A DNA stretch of 64,000 nucleotides from Zelopaecilomyces penicillatus (taxonomy: Eukaryota > Ascomycota > Sordariomycetes > Hypocreales > Pseudodiploosporaceae). The notes beneath the pieces were generated by a model, which was not told the origin of the DNA, ran no database searches, and was given only the letters and a program-made list of their open reading frames with translations. The first letter of the stretch is position 1; each line of letters starts with the position of its first letter. Of this stretch, positions 12,220-25,418 are shown piece after piece. The position numbers and the translations under genes were made by a program. Where the stretch lies: the NCBI GenBank assembly GCA_005765155.1, contig VCCP01000008.1, positions 1,984,001 to 2,048,000 on the forward strand, given 5' to 3'.

Positions 12220-12797
12220 ATGGCAACTGCTGAGATGTCAATCGTGGGTGTCTGGAAGCTCCTCTCATGTTCCTACTTTTCGGCAAAAGAACCAGAGACG
12301 TTACTTGCCAGACCTCTTGGGGAAAAACCTGCTGGTCATGTTATCTTTACCTCTGATGGATATATGAGTGTGATACTCACGACTTCAGACGTCTTGCAAC
12401 ACTTGGATGCACCTCAGTGGGCTATGGCAAATGCCGACGACATCACTCGAATTGCTAGACCAATGGCAACATACTGCGGACTATATGAATTATACAAAGA
12501 GAGCGGTTCACAAATCATACGTACCAAAGTTGATCTGGCGCTTTATCCTAACTGGATTGGTACTTTCCAGTGTCGGAAATGGGAGATTCGGGAGAGTGAT
12601 GGCCTGGAAGTGTTGGTTTTGCGGCCAACACAACCACTTAAGGGGCTGGTATGTAACATCTGTTGACAAAAGCTACATGATGAAATGACGATCGAGCTAA
12701 TGTAGTGTATCGATATTAGGATGGAACTGAGGTGGTGGCGGTGTTGGAGTGGGAGAGACAGGATCTTCGGCCAGAAAACAACGGTGTGAGAAATTAG
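12220..12797 (+). CDS. Lipocalin-like domain protein (Lipocalin_5 type), one intron
   Basis: Exons 12220-12648 and 12720-12797 give 168 aa. The 71-bp intron (GTATGT...TTAG) is needed: without it the protein ends early, with it the typical ending GTEVVAVLEWER appears. The protein opens with IVGVWKLLSCSYFS, the family start, and has the conserved GHVIFTSDGYMSV, YCGLYEL and RPTQPLKGL stretches that form a small beta barrel. An ATG five codons later is also possible. Such small barrel proteins occur in fungal polyketide clusters, where they may bind or shape an intermediate; no catalytic residue can be named. It stands between a broken phosphoesterase and the FSH hydrolase, on the same strand as the HR-PKS. 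Confidence 0.85.
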
Positions 12798-13103
12798 CCG
12801 AAACAGGTTCCCCGGAACATCTGTTACTCATACCTTCGACTTGTTTTTTTTTAATGTACGTAGTAGGCATAGAGATTGAATTAAATTATCAAGCAATTAT
12901 GTGAGCAGCACTGATAGCTTGTGTTTAAACCTATTAACTATTAATCTGGATGTTGTTATGTAACATCATACATCTGGTTAATGGTCAGCACGCTTTATTA
13001 AGAATGTGATCGCCCGCTATAGATTTTTTCCCCTCCCCCTCCCCCACCGCAACTGTTTATTTTTGCTTTACAGGCACACTGCCTAACTCATCTCAAACAT
13101 AAG
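12798..13103. other. Short intergenic region before the FSH hydrolase
   Basis: No gene. A C/T-rich tract near 13028-13048 precedes the hydrolase start, a common fungal core-promoter feature. Confidence 0.5.
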
Positions 13104-14034
13104 ATGAAGATTCTTTGCCTCCATGGTGCTGGCACGAGCTCGAGGGTGAGTACATATAATCTCTGATGATTTAAATTCTAGTAGGCTATTACTCATTGTC
13201 GATTATAACTAGATCTTTGATCTTCAGACTGGTTCGTTCAACCTCCGCTCTGGAGAGAAATGTCTGTTATATATGGCACCGCCTTAACCTTGACCAGCTG
13301 CAATACGTCGGGAACTTTGCAGTGGAATCACACACGAATTTGATTTCTTGGAAGGCGCCGTTGACTGGCTGCCGGAACCGGGTAAGTTTACTTTCTTGCA
13401 TGTATTTTGATAGACGCCTGGAGCCGAATGGTGGAAAGACTGGCGAAAAAGGTAAATGAAAACACAAACTGCGAATATGTTTGCTGATGGAAACAATCAA
13501 TTTTTATTCCAAGGGATCCGCAGTCTCGCTCCTAGTGAAACTGAGTTCTTCGCGTACTATGATGTGTACGATTCTTCTACAATAGTTAAACCTCTTGAGG
13601 ATCTTGTCGATTACGTTCGTTCTGAAGGTCCCTTTGACGGGGTCTTTGGATTTAGCCAAGGCGCAGCGTTGGCGGCCACGATGCTTCTCTTAGACCACAA
13701 CGCTGTCAGACCAATGTTTTCCTTCGCCGTCTTTTTCTCCGCTATCGGCTTTTTCGACATCGACTCGTTCCACATGATTCGACAGCAACAACTTGGGAAG
13801 GCCGAATCGGATTTTAAACTACAACCAATCACAATACCAACAGCCCATATAATGGGCTTACAGGACAAAGGTAGAGAGTACTCACTTAGGCTCTTGGAGC
13901 TCTGCTCTCCTGCAACTAGGATTCACATCAATCATAAAGGAGCTCATGAGATTCCTCTTGGGCCGATGATTATTATCAAAACAATAGTCGATGCTATAAG
14001 AGAGGTTATCGCTAATGGAATACGACAACAGTAA
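13104..14034 (+). CDS. FSH-family serine hydrolase (LovG-like), four exons
   Basis: Rebuilt from exons 13104-13145, 13213-13231, 13298-13381 and 13514-14034, giving 221 aa. Each junction restores family sequence: MKILCLHGAG, then IFDLQTAAIRREL, then HEFDFLEGAVDWLPEPG, then IRSLAPSETEFFAYYDV. The alpha/beta-hydrolase nucleophile elbow is GFSQGAA; an Asp follows in HIMGLQDKG and the catalytic His in KGAHEIP, so the triad is complete. The last intron (132 bp) is the least certain, since a small extra exon could lie inside it. FSH/DUF341 enzymes next to highly reducing PKSs act as trans-acting thioesterases (LovG releasing the LovB product is the known case). Its place 1.2 kb upstream of an HR-PKS that has no TE domain suggests product release. 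No damage seen. Confidence 0.85.
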
Positions 14035-15216
14035 GAAAAGTAAATAAATAAATCAACTATATCTAAATTTCTACTGAATCTAAGTGAAAAGGGTCTAGAG
14101 GCATGTTGCCTATACTAATAGACACCTAAATACTTTTTCAAGATCTAATAGTGTTAATAAAAGTCTCTTGTACTTCCTGCAGCTTTTTTAAACGCTACAA
14201 ACCCCCTACTAGCTTCTTATTCAGTCTACAGGGGGTGGTATACTTCTAGGTGCTAGTAGAGAGACCTTTATATCTTACATCTTAACAGTCCGATAAAGAA
14301 GATCTATTGCTTATATTCGTTATGTAAAAGCAACTTCGAGCGCCCGTTTAATTTGGGCTGCCAGGGCAATAATATAAACACTGATCTAACTTGTCCGTAT
14401 ATAGAAATGCATGAGGTAAGACATACCTCATGCAGCGTCACCCTGTCCGATGTCCTCCATGACAGAATTACAACACGGGATGGTCTATGCAGTCAGCTGG
14501 GTTGGTTGCCGGGTTTCCCGCGCCGGCTCCCACACTCGCGCTGCCAGCAACACAGTTTGTGGGACACATCACAGCGCAACGCCCTCCCTTTGCTAGATTG
14601 CTTTGCCTAGCTCTCTGTGCTTTTAAAAACATCTTTAAGCGCTCATACACCATCATCAGATTTAGTATAGTTTTTTTTTTAATATGCTAGGTCTCTATTT
14701 GGTACGTGAAATTTATATTAACGTGCCTTTTTTTAACAAGCTAACTGTGCGTTTTGGGCTGTATAATGCCCTAAGCTATGTCTACCAGTAAATCATGCTC
14801 TTTATCAAGCGATGGTACTCTAGAACTCATATACCATGATCTGACTTGGTCTGCAATCTAGCCAATATTACTCTCGTACGTCACTCTTATCGGCTCTACA
14901 AGCAATCCAGTCTAACTAATCACTTATATATCAAAACCCTGCTTGTAGCAAGGATCATATGGATTTGGTGTTGGGATTGTAAGTCGACTCCACTGAATAA
15001 AGCGCCCTTAAAAGTAAGGGAGCCTAATTATGTCAAGCTAATAAATCACTCTAACCAATACAATGTAGTTTCCTAAATATAGAATACGAGCCGACAACTT
15101 GGGAAGTCTAGAGGTTTAAGATAATAAATACAGACAATAATATCCTTGATTTCATTTGATATATATTAGTTATTGAACTTCAATTCTTAGAATTCTCAGT
15201 GAATCACTTAATCAAG
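14035..15216. other. Intergenic, with the HR-PKS promoter
   Basis: Mostly A/T-rich with a GC-richer patch at about 14480-14620 that looks like an old insertion. Short open frames there show no family features. Confidence 0.5.
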
Positions 15217-18200
15217 ATGTCGAACTTCCAAAATGACGATATTGCTATTGTTGGAATTGGTCTTCGATTCCCAGGAGACGCCGCCTCCCCAGAGGAGTTC
15301 TATGACTTGCTTTTACAGGGCCGTTCGGCATTGACAGAAACTCCATCAGATAGATGGAACATCGATTCATTTTACCATCCTACTTCAGACCAAGCAGGCT
15401 CTGTAAGTCAAATCTAGCTTTTCCCCTTATGTGTATTTACATTCACAATCTTGCTGGAGCAGAGAATGAAAGCTAAGATGAACTTTCATAGATGAGTGTG
15501 CGTCATGCGCACTTCCTCAGGGATGACATCTCAACGTTTGATGCACCATTTTTCTCCATCACACCACATGAAGCAGCCTTCATGGACCCCCAGCAAAGGC
15601 TGTTGCTGGAGGCAGTGTATCATGCTCTTGAAAACGGTGAGACCTATTACCACCGTGATTCAATTCACCACCCGCCTGTGTGTTCAGTGCTTTTTTAACA
15701 ACACTAACACTTTATTTTTCAGCCGGCATACCTATGAACAAGGCGGTAGGATCAAATACATCTGTGTTTATTGGCGGATTCAACCACGACTACGAAAAGA
15801 TGCTGGCATGTGATCCTGAAGTAGATCTTACCTATCTAGCTACTGGTGTGGCACCTTCAATCCTTTCCAACCGTCTCAGCTGGTTCTACGATTTTCGAGG
15901 GCCGAGTATTGCTCTAGATACGGCCTGCTCAAGCAGTCTCAATGCTGTTTATCTTGCTTGCAACGGTTTGAAGTCTGGTGAAGTAGATATAGTAAATACC
16001 CCCCCCCCCATATTTCTTGATGACCCCGAGTGTAATGATGAAAATGCTGATGAGTTTATTGTATCTGTTAACTATTTAGGCTGTTGCTGGTGGCTGTAAT
16101 CTATTCTTCATGCCTGATGTCAATATCTCTACGAGTAGTCAGGGGTTTTTCTCCCCTGATGGCAAGTGTTATGCGTTTGACCACCGCGCTAATGGCTATT
16201 CCCGTGGCGAAGGTCTTGGAGTGGCCATTTTTAAGAGAGTATCGGATGCCATCCGTGACGGAGACACCATCCGTGCCATCATTCGTGGTGTGTCATCAAA
16301 CCAAGATGGTCGGTCTCCTGGCATTACTCAGCCAACAAGAGCAGGCCAAGAAGCTCTTATTCGAAAGGCGTACCAGGCGGCCAAATTGGATCTTCGCGAC
16401 ACGCGCTTTTTTGAATCTCATGGAACAGGGACATCTATAGGAGACCCCATTGAAGCTGGAGCTATCAGTGACGTTTTCACCGAGCACCGTTCAACAGAGA
16501 GCCCTCTATACGTTGGTGCACTGAAAACCAATATTGGCCATCTTGAGGCTACTGCTGGTATTGCTGGTCTTATCAAGGCTGTTTATACAGTGGAGAGTGG
16601 CATTATCACTCCAAACTTATGGATGGAAAAAGTCAATCCTAAAATCCCTGCTGAGAAATGGCATCTCAAATTCCCAACTGAAGCTGAACTCTGGCCTGGC
16701 GGTGCCCACGGATTAAGGCGCGCATCTATCAACACTTTTGGCTTTGGTGGCAGCAACGCTCATGTTATTTTGGATGATGCATACAGTTACCTTACTGCTC
16801 GCGGGCTAGAAGGTAGACACAGAACTGTGTTATATCCCAAGCTTCCCTCATTTCTAACGAAGAACATCGACGGGAAGTCCAATGATATGTCTGTGGCCAC
16901 GGTTGGAATTGACGGATCTAATAAAAAAACACAGTAAACGGTGTGCAGAGTCAAAGTTCAACAGATCAAGATGCCCTTGAGCTTGACAAGACAGCGGATA
17001 TTTCTGCGGCTACCGGGGGCCCTTACTCTAACGCCGGTGCTGCACATCAAGAGGAGCGCCTGTTTGTGTTCTCAGCTTATGATGAGAGCGGAACCAAGAG
17101 AGTTACCGAATCATACCGAGAATTCCTTGAGAGACACAGTCAATTCAAGCATAAAACAATTGATGAAGGCAACTACCTTAGGGATCTCAGCCATACACTT
17201 GCGTCAAAAAGAACAAAATTCCCTTGGCGCATTTCTGTCGTGGCTTATGACATCAAATCTTTGACGAATGCCCTGGCAACCCCCCGGACAGCAATGCGCG
17301 CTAGTATAGATGGCAAGCTTGGTCTAGTGTTTACAGGGCAAGGCGCACAATGGGCTGGTATGGGACGCGAGCTTTTGAACTTTTCCGCTTTCAAGGAGAG
17401 CATAGAAGCTGCCGAAATTTACATGCAGGGGCTTGGGTGCTCGTGGTCCCTTGTAGAGGAAATCTCTATGGATCAGAGCGCTATCATGCTCAACAACGCT
17501 GCATATAGCCAGCCAATCTGCACTGCCTTGCAAGTGGCACTTGTTGATTTGTTGAGACAATGTAGTGTCCGATTTGAGACTGTTGTCGGTCATTCCTCAG
17601 GGGAAATTGCGGCAGCTTACGCTGCCAGAGCAATCTCTCGAGAAGCTGCTTGGAAAATCGCATTCCATCGCGGTGTGCTTTCCGCGAAGCTTGCAGATTC
17701 AGGAAACGATGGAGCCATGTTATCGGTTGCACTCAGCCCAGAGGAAGTTCTTGCTTACATTGAGACCGTTAATGCTTCATCTTTATCTTTTTGTGGTGGC
17801 ACCCTCACCATCGCGTGCCTCAACAGCCCGAAAAGTGTCACCATCAGCGGTGGCAAAGCGATCGTGAATGCTTTGAAGGAAGCTCTCGATGAAGCATCAA
17901 TCTTCAGTCGAAGACTAAATGTTGACAATGCATATCATTCAGCATATATGAAAGATATAGCCGAAGAGTATCGCCACGCTATTGGGAATGATTTCGAGCC
18001 CGGTCCTGCGGATGAACCTTGTGATGTATCCTTTTATTCCAGTTTGACCGGCGGTAGTCTCGCACTGGCTCTTTTACAGAGTCCCGATTATTGGGTTGAT
18101 AATCTGGTCTCTCCTGTTAGGTTCTCAGATGCTGTAACGCGCATGTTGGCTGATCAGCCAAAAAAGGCAAAGAAACTTGGGGACCACCGGAAGCCAAAAC

Positions 18201-21200
18201 AAAAAGCCTTCAAGCCTATCACAGAACTTGTTGAAGTTGGACCACACTCAGCATTGCAAGGACCACTACGACAAATCATCGAGAAACTACCTAGCGCAAA
18301 AGACATTGGGTATGCATCTCTTCTCAAGCGAAACTCTGGAGCCGTCACTACATTTCTTCACGCCATCGGTTATCTTTACAACCGGGGCTATGAAATTCAT
18401 ATAGATGCCCTCAACATGCAAACCCTGTGTGCTCCTCTAGCAGAGCCAGCGACAATGCTCACAAATCTACCACAATACCCCTTTAATCACACCAAATCAT
18501 ATTGGAAGGATAGTCGACTGAGCAAAAACTATCGTTTCAGGCCCCATCCCCGTTTACATCTCTTGGGGGCACCGGTGCCAGATTGGAATCCCGCCAATGC
18601 TATTTGGCGAAACTGGATCCGGATATCTGAGAATCCTTGGATTGAGCACCACCATATAACCGGAAGCTTGATCTATCCAGGTGCTGGTATGTTGGTCATG
18701 GCCATCGAAGCAAGTCGACAATTGACGACCCCAGGGAAGTTGCTGAAAGGGTTTCAGTTTAAGAATGTAGTCTTCCAATCAGCATTACGAGTTCCCACAA
18801 CGGCTGAAGGCATTGAGACCCAATTCTGTTTACGACCCTATGTAGACAGCATGTCAAGCGCCGCCTCGTCTTGGAATGAGTTTCAGCTCTCCAGTTCCGA
18901 TGGTGAACAATGGAAATTACACTGTCGTGGCTTGATCCAAACAGAGTATGATACAACAAGCAATCCACTTGATGAGGGTTTCGAACAGCGATACATTCAT
19001 CAGGGAATAAGAGACACAGTGGCAGATGCTGAGGCGTCTTGCAAGACCAACGTTGCTGCAGGACAGCTTTATGAGTTGTTGGATACAGTGGGGACTCAAT
19101 TCGGCCCTACCTTTCAGACGGTTCACAACATCAGGATCGATGAAGACCGCGGTGTCATCGCCACCATCAAAGCCCCTGACAGCAAGGCACTGCATCCATC
19201 TGGATATATGCAGCAACATCTCATCCACCCAACGACGCTTGATGGCGTCCTACAGCTTGCTACTGTGGCTCTGACTAGGGGCGGCCAAGAACTACTAGGC
19301 GCCTATATCCCAATGTCGATTGAGGAGCTCTATATTTCAGCAGATGCTGAGAGCTCGTATGAAGCCATGCTAGTCTCTGCCAAGGCATCGGCCTGCGGAC
19401 CCCGGCAATCGTTGTCAACGATGAGGGGCATAGATTCCAGGACTCGAAAGCCTCTGCTTATACTTGATGGCTTCCTCCTCGTATCTGTAACCGGCAAAAA
19501 AGAAGAACTGCAGGACAACTCACACTATTATATGTGTTACAATGCCGATTGGAAGCCAGATATATCCTTTTTGGATCAATCTGTGGTGTCCCACAGCCTC
19601 TTTAAACTATCTGAAGAGCTTCGAGAGAATAATCCGACCGAGATTATTAGTAGTCTAGAGACTCTAGCATACCTTTATCTTCGTCGATACTTCACAAGAC
19701 GTTACATACCTGGCCGTGTGCCAGTCTCAAAACCTTGGTTGCAAAAATATGTTGATTGGGCTTTGTATGAGATGGACCGCTATACTCGTGGCGAGATAGC
19801 TCATGCTACAACAGAGTGGGAGACACTTGTAGATGACGACGTTGCTTTCGTCGCGCTCGAGGCCAAAGTGGAAAACATGTGTGCAGAAGGGCCCTTGGCA
19901 ATCGCTATTGGTCGCAGTCTTGGAGACGTTCTTGAAGGCAAAGTTGATGCGCTTGAAACACTCTTCACACCTAAATTTACTGAGCATATATACCGATACT
20001 CCACAGGCATTGAAGTATCCTACGCATATATTACTAAATATGTGGATCTTCTCGCTCATAAGAACAGCAATCTTGTATTCCTTGAGATAGGGGCCGGTAC
20101 CGGCGGCGCAACTCTCCCTGTTCTGGAAATACTCAGCCGTCATGGAGAAGGCGAGTTGGGTACGCCTCGTTTTGAACGATACGACTTTACGGATATCTCA
20201 CCATCCTTTCTTGAAGCTGCTGAACAGAAATTTCACGGTATGGCGGCGTCAGATCGAATGAAGTTCCGAACCCTTAATATCGAGAAGGACCCGCTAGACC
20301 AGGGATACGAATCGGCACAATACGACGTGATCATCGCTGCCAATGTACTGTATGCAACTAAAGACATCGACCACACGCTTAAAATGGTTCGTAAGCTACT
20401 GAAGCCAAATGGAAAGCTCATACTGTTTGAGGTTACCAATACTTCTGTGCTGCGTTCCAACTTCTCTTTTGGCCTGCTTCCAGGCTGGTGGCTTTCTGAT
20501 GAGCCTCACCGTCTTTTAGGAGCGGCTTTGTCCACTAAAGATTGGAATAAACATCTTGAGAAAAATGGATTTAGCGGTGTTGATATGGAGTTCTTGGACA
20601 ACACCGATAATGATGGCACTGGCCGGTTTAACCAGCTCTACAGCATAATCATTTCGACAGCCAATGGTCAACAAGTCCCCCCACGCGCATTACCCTCGAC
20701 AGTAATTGTTATCGACTCTCAATCGACTCTACAAGCACGTATTGCAGACTCTTTGACCGAAGCCTTAGTCAGTTCATCGCGTACGTTGAGATGCGAGACG
20801 GTTTCTGTGGGTAAAATGCTGGATATGGAGTGGAAAAAGAAGCATTGTATTTTTCTGAATGATATTGAGGGGAAAATATTTCTTGAAAACATTGAACAAG
20901 AGGGCTTCAAAGCCCTTCAGAACATGGTAGCGGATCTTGACTCAATATTATGGCTCAGCCAGGGCGGTGGTCCTGCTCCACAAAACCCAAGTAGCGAGCT
21001 CATCACTGGTTTCGCCAGGGTGGCTCGACAAGAGAACACTCTCCTGAAATTCATCACCCTATCATTGGAGAAGATCCAAGATTGCCAGACGGTAGTCGAC
21101 TCCTCGCTTAGCATACTGGATCAAGTCTTGCGAGCCACAGCAGACAAGAACACTGTTGTCGATAACAGTTTCCATCAAACGCAAGATGGTTTGTTTCACA

Positions 21201-23583
21201 TAAGTCGTATTTCTGAGGCTACTGAAATGAACGACCTTGTCATAGGAGCAAGCAAGCAAGCTGCTCCCAAACCCAGCATATTTGGTGGGGATCCGGCTCG
21301 TGCACTGAAGCTTACCATTGGATCACGAGGTCTTTTGGATACGCTTCATTTTATCGAAGATGAAAGTCATGACAAACCTTTACTGCAAGGTGAGGTCGAG
21401 TATAAGGTTATGGCTGCGGGTCTCAACTTCCTGGATGTCATGGTTGCGCTCGATCAAGTGGATGGAGATATGTTGGGAATTGAGGGAGCCGGTGTTGTCA
21501 CCCGCACAGCGCCAAACTCCAAATTCCAGGTTGGAGACCGCGTGTGCGGTGACGGCCGCGGCACCTTTGGAACCTTTGCCCGTACGAATGAAGATTGCCT
21601 AACTAAAATGCCGGAAAAAATGTCATTTACTCTCGCAGCCGGATTTGGAGTCGTCTTTATGACGGCATATGTGTCGCTCTATGAGATCGCTGATATTCAA
21701 CCTGGCGAGTCTGTACTCATTCATGCAGCGGCTGGCGGTGTGGGTCAAGCTTGCATCCAATTAGCCAAACTCCGAGGAGCTGAGATCTACGCTACGGTTG
21801 GGTCTACAAGAAAGCGGGATCATCTTGTTGATCATTATGGCATTCCAAAAGATCACACATTTTCCAGCAGAGATCTTGTTTTTGCACAGAGCATCAAACG
21901 CTTGACGAACGGCCGCGGTATTGATGTTGCAGTGAACTCGCTTTCCGGCGACGCGTTACGGGCCACATGGGATCTGATGGCACCTTTTGGTCGATTCGTC
22001 GAGATTGGAAAAGTTGATATATACGCATCGGCACGTTTAAACATGCACAAGTTCAAGTTCAATGTCAAGTTTGAGTGTGTGGATCTTCGCTTCACAGCGA
22101 AAGCGGCCCCTGATAAATTCTCACGGTACCTACATTCACTTATGGATCTTGTCCACGCGGGGAAGATTGCAGATATTGAACCTATTCAAACATTTCCTTT
22201 TTCGGAAATTCAAGATGCATTTCGTTCCATGCAGAGTGGTAATCATATGGGCAAAATTGTCATGGTGCCCCATTCGGAGGATATTGTTCCGGTAAGCAAA
22301 GCCTGCCGTAGACGATAGTTCTTTATGACTCAATGACTAACTCCTCTTAGATTGCTTTCAACCAAAGATTCACCTATTCACTGAGTGCTGAGGCATCATT
22401 CGTTGTCTCTGGGGGATTTGGTGGCATTGGAAGGAGAATTTGCAAGTGGATGGCATCTCGTGGCGCTAAACATCTGATCATCCTCTCTAGATCCGGCCCT
22501 TCAACGACAGCTGCTAAAGAGCTCATTCGGGAACTTGAATCAATTGGCGTTAGCGTCTGCTGTCCCAAATGCGATGTCTCGGACGAGCAAGCACTCAAAC
22601 TGGCCTTGGATCAATGTGAGACCCAAGGCATGCCTCCAGTGAAAGGATGCTTGCAGGCATCCATGGTGCTGCGAGACACCATGTTTGAAAACATGACGCT
22701 CGACGAGTACTACGCAGCTCTCAAGCCGAAAGTTCGCGCCTCCTGGAATCTGCATAAACTTCTGCCCAAGGACATGGATTTTTTCGTTCTGTTATCCTCG
22801 ATCGCTGGTATACTTGGCAATAGAGGTCAGGCAAATTATTGCGCGGGTAACACATACCAAGACGCTCTGGCACGACACCGCGTCTCTATAGGGCAGAATG
22901 CAACTGCAATTGATGTTGGAACGGTTCTCTCTGTTGGCTATGTTGCCGAGATTACCCAACAGGGAGGTAGCGAGCGTACATCCACTGATTTTGATCTAGC
23001 TGCTCATTTGCGCAAGACGGGCGTGCAATCAATGAGAGAAGATGAGCTCATCTCCATCGTCGCCGCAGCATGTGACCCTCAGCGCCAAGTGTCGTCAGCA
23101 TTATCCATGATCAAAAGTCAGGTCACGTTGGGGCTGCAGGTGCCTGAGGTAATTCTGACCTCTAAATTCGACGAACCTGGATGGTTACGCGATCCGCTTT
23201 TCACTCACCTGCATCGAATACGAGTGCTGGGTAACGACAAAAGAGGAGACGGTGTTGCCGATGCAGACCGGAGTGTCAACTACGGTTTGCTTTTGGCTAG
23301 AGCTGAGTCTCTAGAAGTTGCAGCGGACATTGCTTATGAAGCATTGGCTACTAAAATTGTGCGCGCGCTTCATATTTCAGCAGAGGAGGTTGAGCCTAGC
23401 AAGCCCCTCACTGCTCTTGGTGTAGATTCTTTAGTGGCCGTTGAAATCCGTGCCTTTGTGCTTAAGCAGTTAGATGCTGATCTAGCCATATTCGACTTGT
23501 TAGAAGCGCAAAGCTTGAGGGTGCTGTCTGAGCTTATAGTTGCAAGGAGTGGAGCCGTTAAAAAGCTGAATGAAGAGGACTAA
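15217..23583 (+). CDS. Highly reducing polyketide synthase KS-AT-DH-MT-ER-KR-ACP
   Basis: Exons 15217-15402, 15492-15636, 15723-15991, 16080-22291 and 22351-23583; about 2681 aa if one slip is allowed for. Domains and key residues: KS with DTACSSS (Cys near 179), ESHGTGT and NIGHLEA; AT with FTGQGAQW and GHSSGE (Ser near 704); DH with the HxxxGxxxxP motif near 1056 and HPTTLDG near 1249; C-methyltransferase with LEIGAGTGGAT near 1533; ER with HAAAGGVGQA near 2080; KR with GGFGGIG near 2289 and NYCAGN near 2433; ACP with GVDSL near 2627. No TE or NRPS part follows. All domains look active, so the product should be a methylated, largely reduced chain. Oddity: between 16920 and 16943 the frame shifts by one base at an A7 tract (16923-16929); one more A would join both halves naturally. 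It may be a sequencing error, a very recent mutation or an unusual intron. Confidence 0.92.
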
Positions 23584-24763
23584 GACACTGGGTAGCTGGG
23601 CTTGTAAAAATAGATTTTTACCTTGGAAACCTATTATAGTTATAAAACTCTTAATTATCTGCCCGTTCTAATATTGAAACCGTCCCTATAGAAAGCGGCA
23701 GTAAGAGCCAGACATTAATAGTATGATCACTCAATGATTCACTGTTTATTTTGTTTGCTTTAAATAATTCAGTGTACACATCAAAAATCAGGAGGTGCAA
23801 TCTTTACCTGATTATTTACAACTTTAATAGAATAGAAGGGTCTTGTAAGGCTTCTTAGAAGCAACGTGGCTGTGTGCTACCAAAAATAACTCAAGTAGCT
23901 ATAAACTAAATCTACCTAATCAAGAAGGTTAATCATAGAGCGATAACAGTTATAGAATATAGCTTGCCAAGTAATTTATCCTGTACAATATCGCACTTAA
24001 TTCTCGCACACGTGTGGGATGGCACTAAGACTATTCTAGGGCGAGCTATTAAACGGTTTGCATCTGTTTATAGTCTGTAATATGTCTCTTGATCTTTGAT
24101 AGCGCTAAAGGCAGCCACCCATCCCAATCAGTTGCCGAAACGAGTGTCCCTTTCCGGTCTATTCTGGTAGACAGTACTAATAGTGATGGTGTGGTAAAGA
24201 CACCTTTCGGGCAATGAATGGGATGGACATCTTATCTTAGAGTTAGGAAAACATTAACTACCTGCCATATTCGCAAACACCACACAATATAAACTGTCCA
24301 TAATATCACCGAGTCTGACATCAGCTTATACTGTCAAGGTCTTGTGACGAGAATTGATCATATAAAAGCCAAAAACGACATCTCTTCTTTATATCATTGG
24401 TTGATGAAGGGAATAATGCTATATTCAAAACAGGATTAAGCAGAACACAGGGAAAGAACTATTGTTTGACGCCTCCTACTTCAGCTTATTAATTGATATA
24501 ACCAAGATTATAGATTGTAAGACAGAGTAAGCTGTCAGGCGCTTGTAAATCGCTCTGTATAGAGTCGTCATAATTGTATATCAACTTTATAACACTTCTT
24601 TGAAATAAAAAAAAGTATAAAGGCATCCAAACTCCCTGCCTGGTTAGGTAGATCAGAACATTAAACTTATTCACCTTATTCACCTTATTATCACAGTCAC
24701 ATCTCAAACCTAAATCAACTGCCTTCTTTTACAGTAACAACAACATCATTTACCAAAAACATC
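23584..24763. other. Intergenic, no gene seen
   Basis: A/T-rich, without coding signal. The right end holds the promoter of the secreted protein, including C/A-rich sequence just before its ATG. Confidence 0.5.
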
Positions 24764-25276
24764 ATGCTCGCCAAATCTTCCATTATCAAAGCGCTCAGCT
24801 TCGCTACTTTCCTCAGCCTCGGGGAAGGTGCTGCCCTGCCAGAGCCCGTCGACCTTGCCATCACTACATTCAGTCATCTACAGTCTAGAATTCTAGGCAA
24901 TGAAGCTAGCTCCCTCATCTGTGTTACGCCGGATGACAAAAAATGCGGCATCTATATGACTTATACCAATGGACAGAAGCGTGAAACCGTCAAATACCAA
25001 ACTGGCGGCAGAACAGCATGCGCTTTTCAGATGCTGCGAAAGAAAACGAATGAGAACGGTTTTTGGGCGGACCTGGAGTTCTTTGGAACTGCAGGGTTCC
25101 ATATTGGTTTCAATCCTACACGCCGAGAGATTGCCCTCGGTGACGCTACCTTCAGTAACAATAACCAAGGTCGCTTAAACGGTCGCTGTCGCAATGAGTT
25201 TGGCTGGACTGAGAGCGTGGATGTGGCTAAGAGCGGTGAGGCATTCTGGGGGAACTTGGACAGAAAGCTTTATTAA
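24764..25276 (+). CDS. Small secreted protein of unknown function
   Basis: Intronless, 170 aa. A signal peptide is visible (MLAKSSIIKALSFATFLSLG, cleavage likely after Ala near 23-25). The mature part has four cysteines (about residues 53, 61, 86 and 142) that could make two disulfides, and many Gly, Asn and aromatic residues, as in small beta-rich secreted proteins. The upstream sequence (CAACAACATC near the start) is typical of well-expressed fungal secreted genes. Not recognised; size, cysteines and the transposon-rich setting make it an effector candidate. It converges with the MpaB-like gene, 142 bp between the ends. Confidence 0.75.
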   Translation: MLAKSSIIKALSFATFLSLGEGAALPEPVDLAITTFSHLQSRILGNEASSLICVTPDDKKCGIYMTYTNGQKRETVKYQTGGRTACAFQMLRKKTNENGFWADLEFFGTAGFHIGFNPTRREIALGDATFSNNNQGRLNGRCRNEFGWTESVDVAKSGEAFWGNLDRKLY

Positions 25277-25418
25277 ACAATTCCTATGTATATACGTATC
25301 AATTAGGAAATGGGGCCTTAGGGGACTTAGTAGGGTGCGCAAAGAATACCGGGTATATATATATGATCTTTGTATATGAATAGCAATTCTTTTGTCTGTG
25401 AATAGTAATACTTGAAAT

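Noticed and set aside
14353..14690. Overlapping short frames in the GC-richer patch upstream of the HR-PKS
   Set aside because: They lie on both strands, none shows a family pattern, and the patch is more likely an old insertion.
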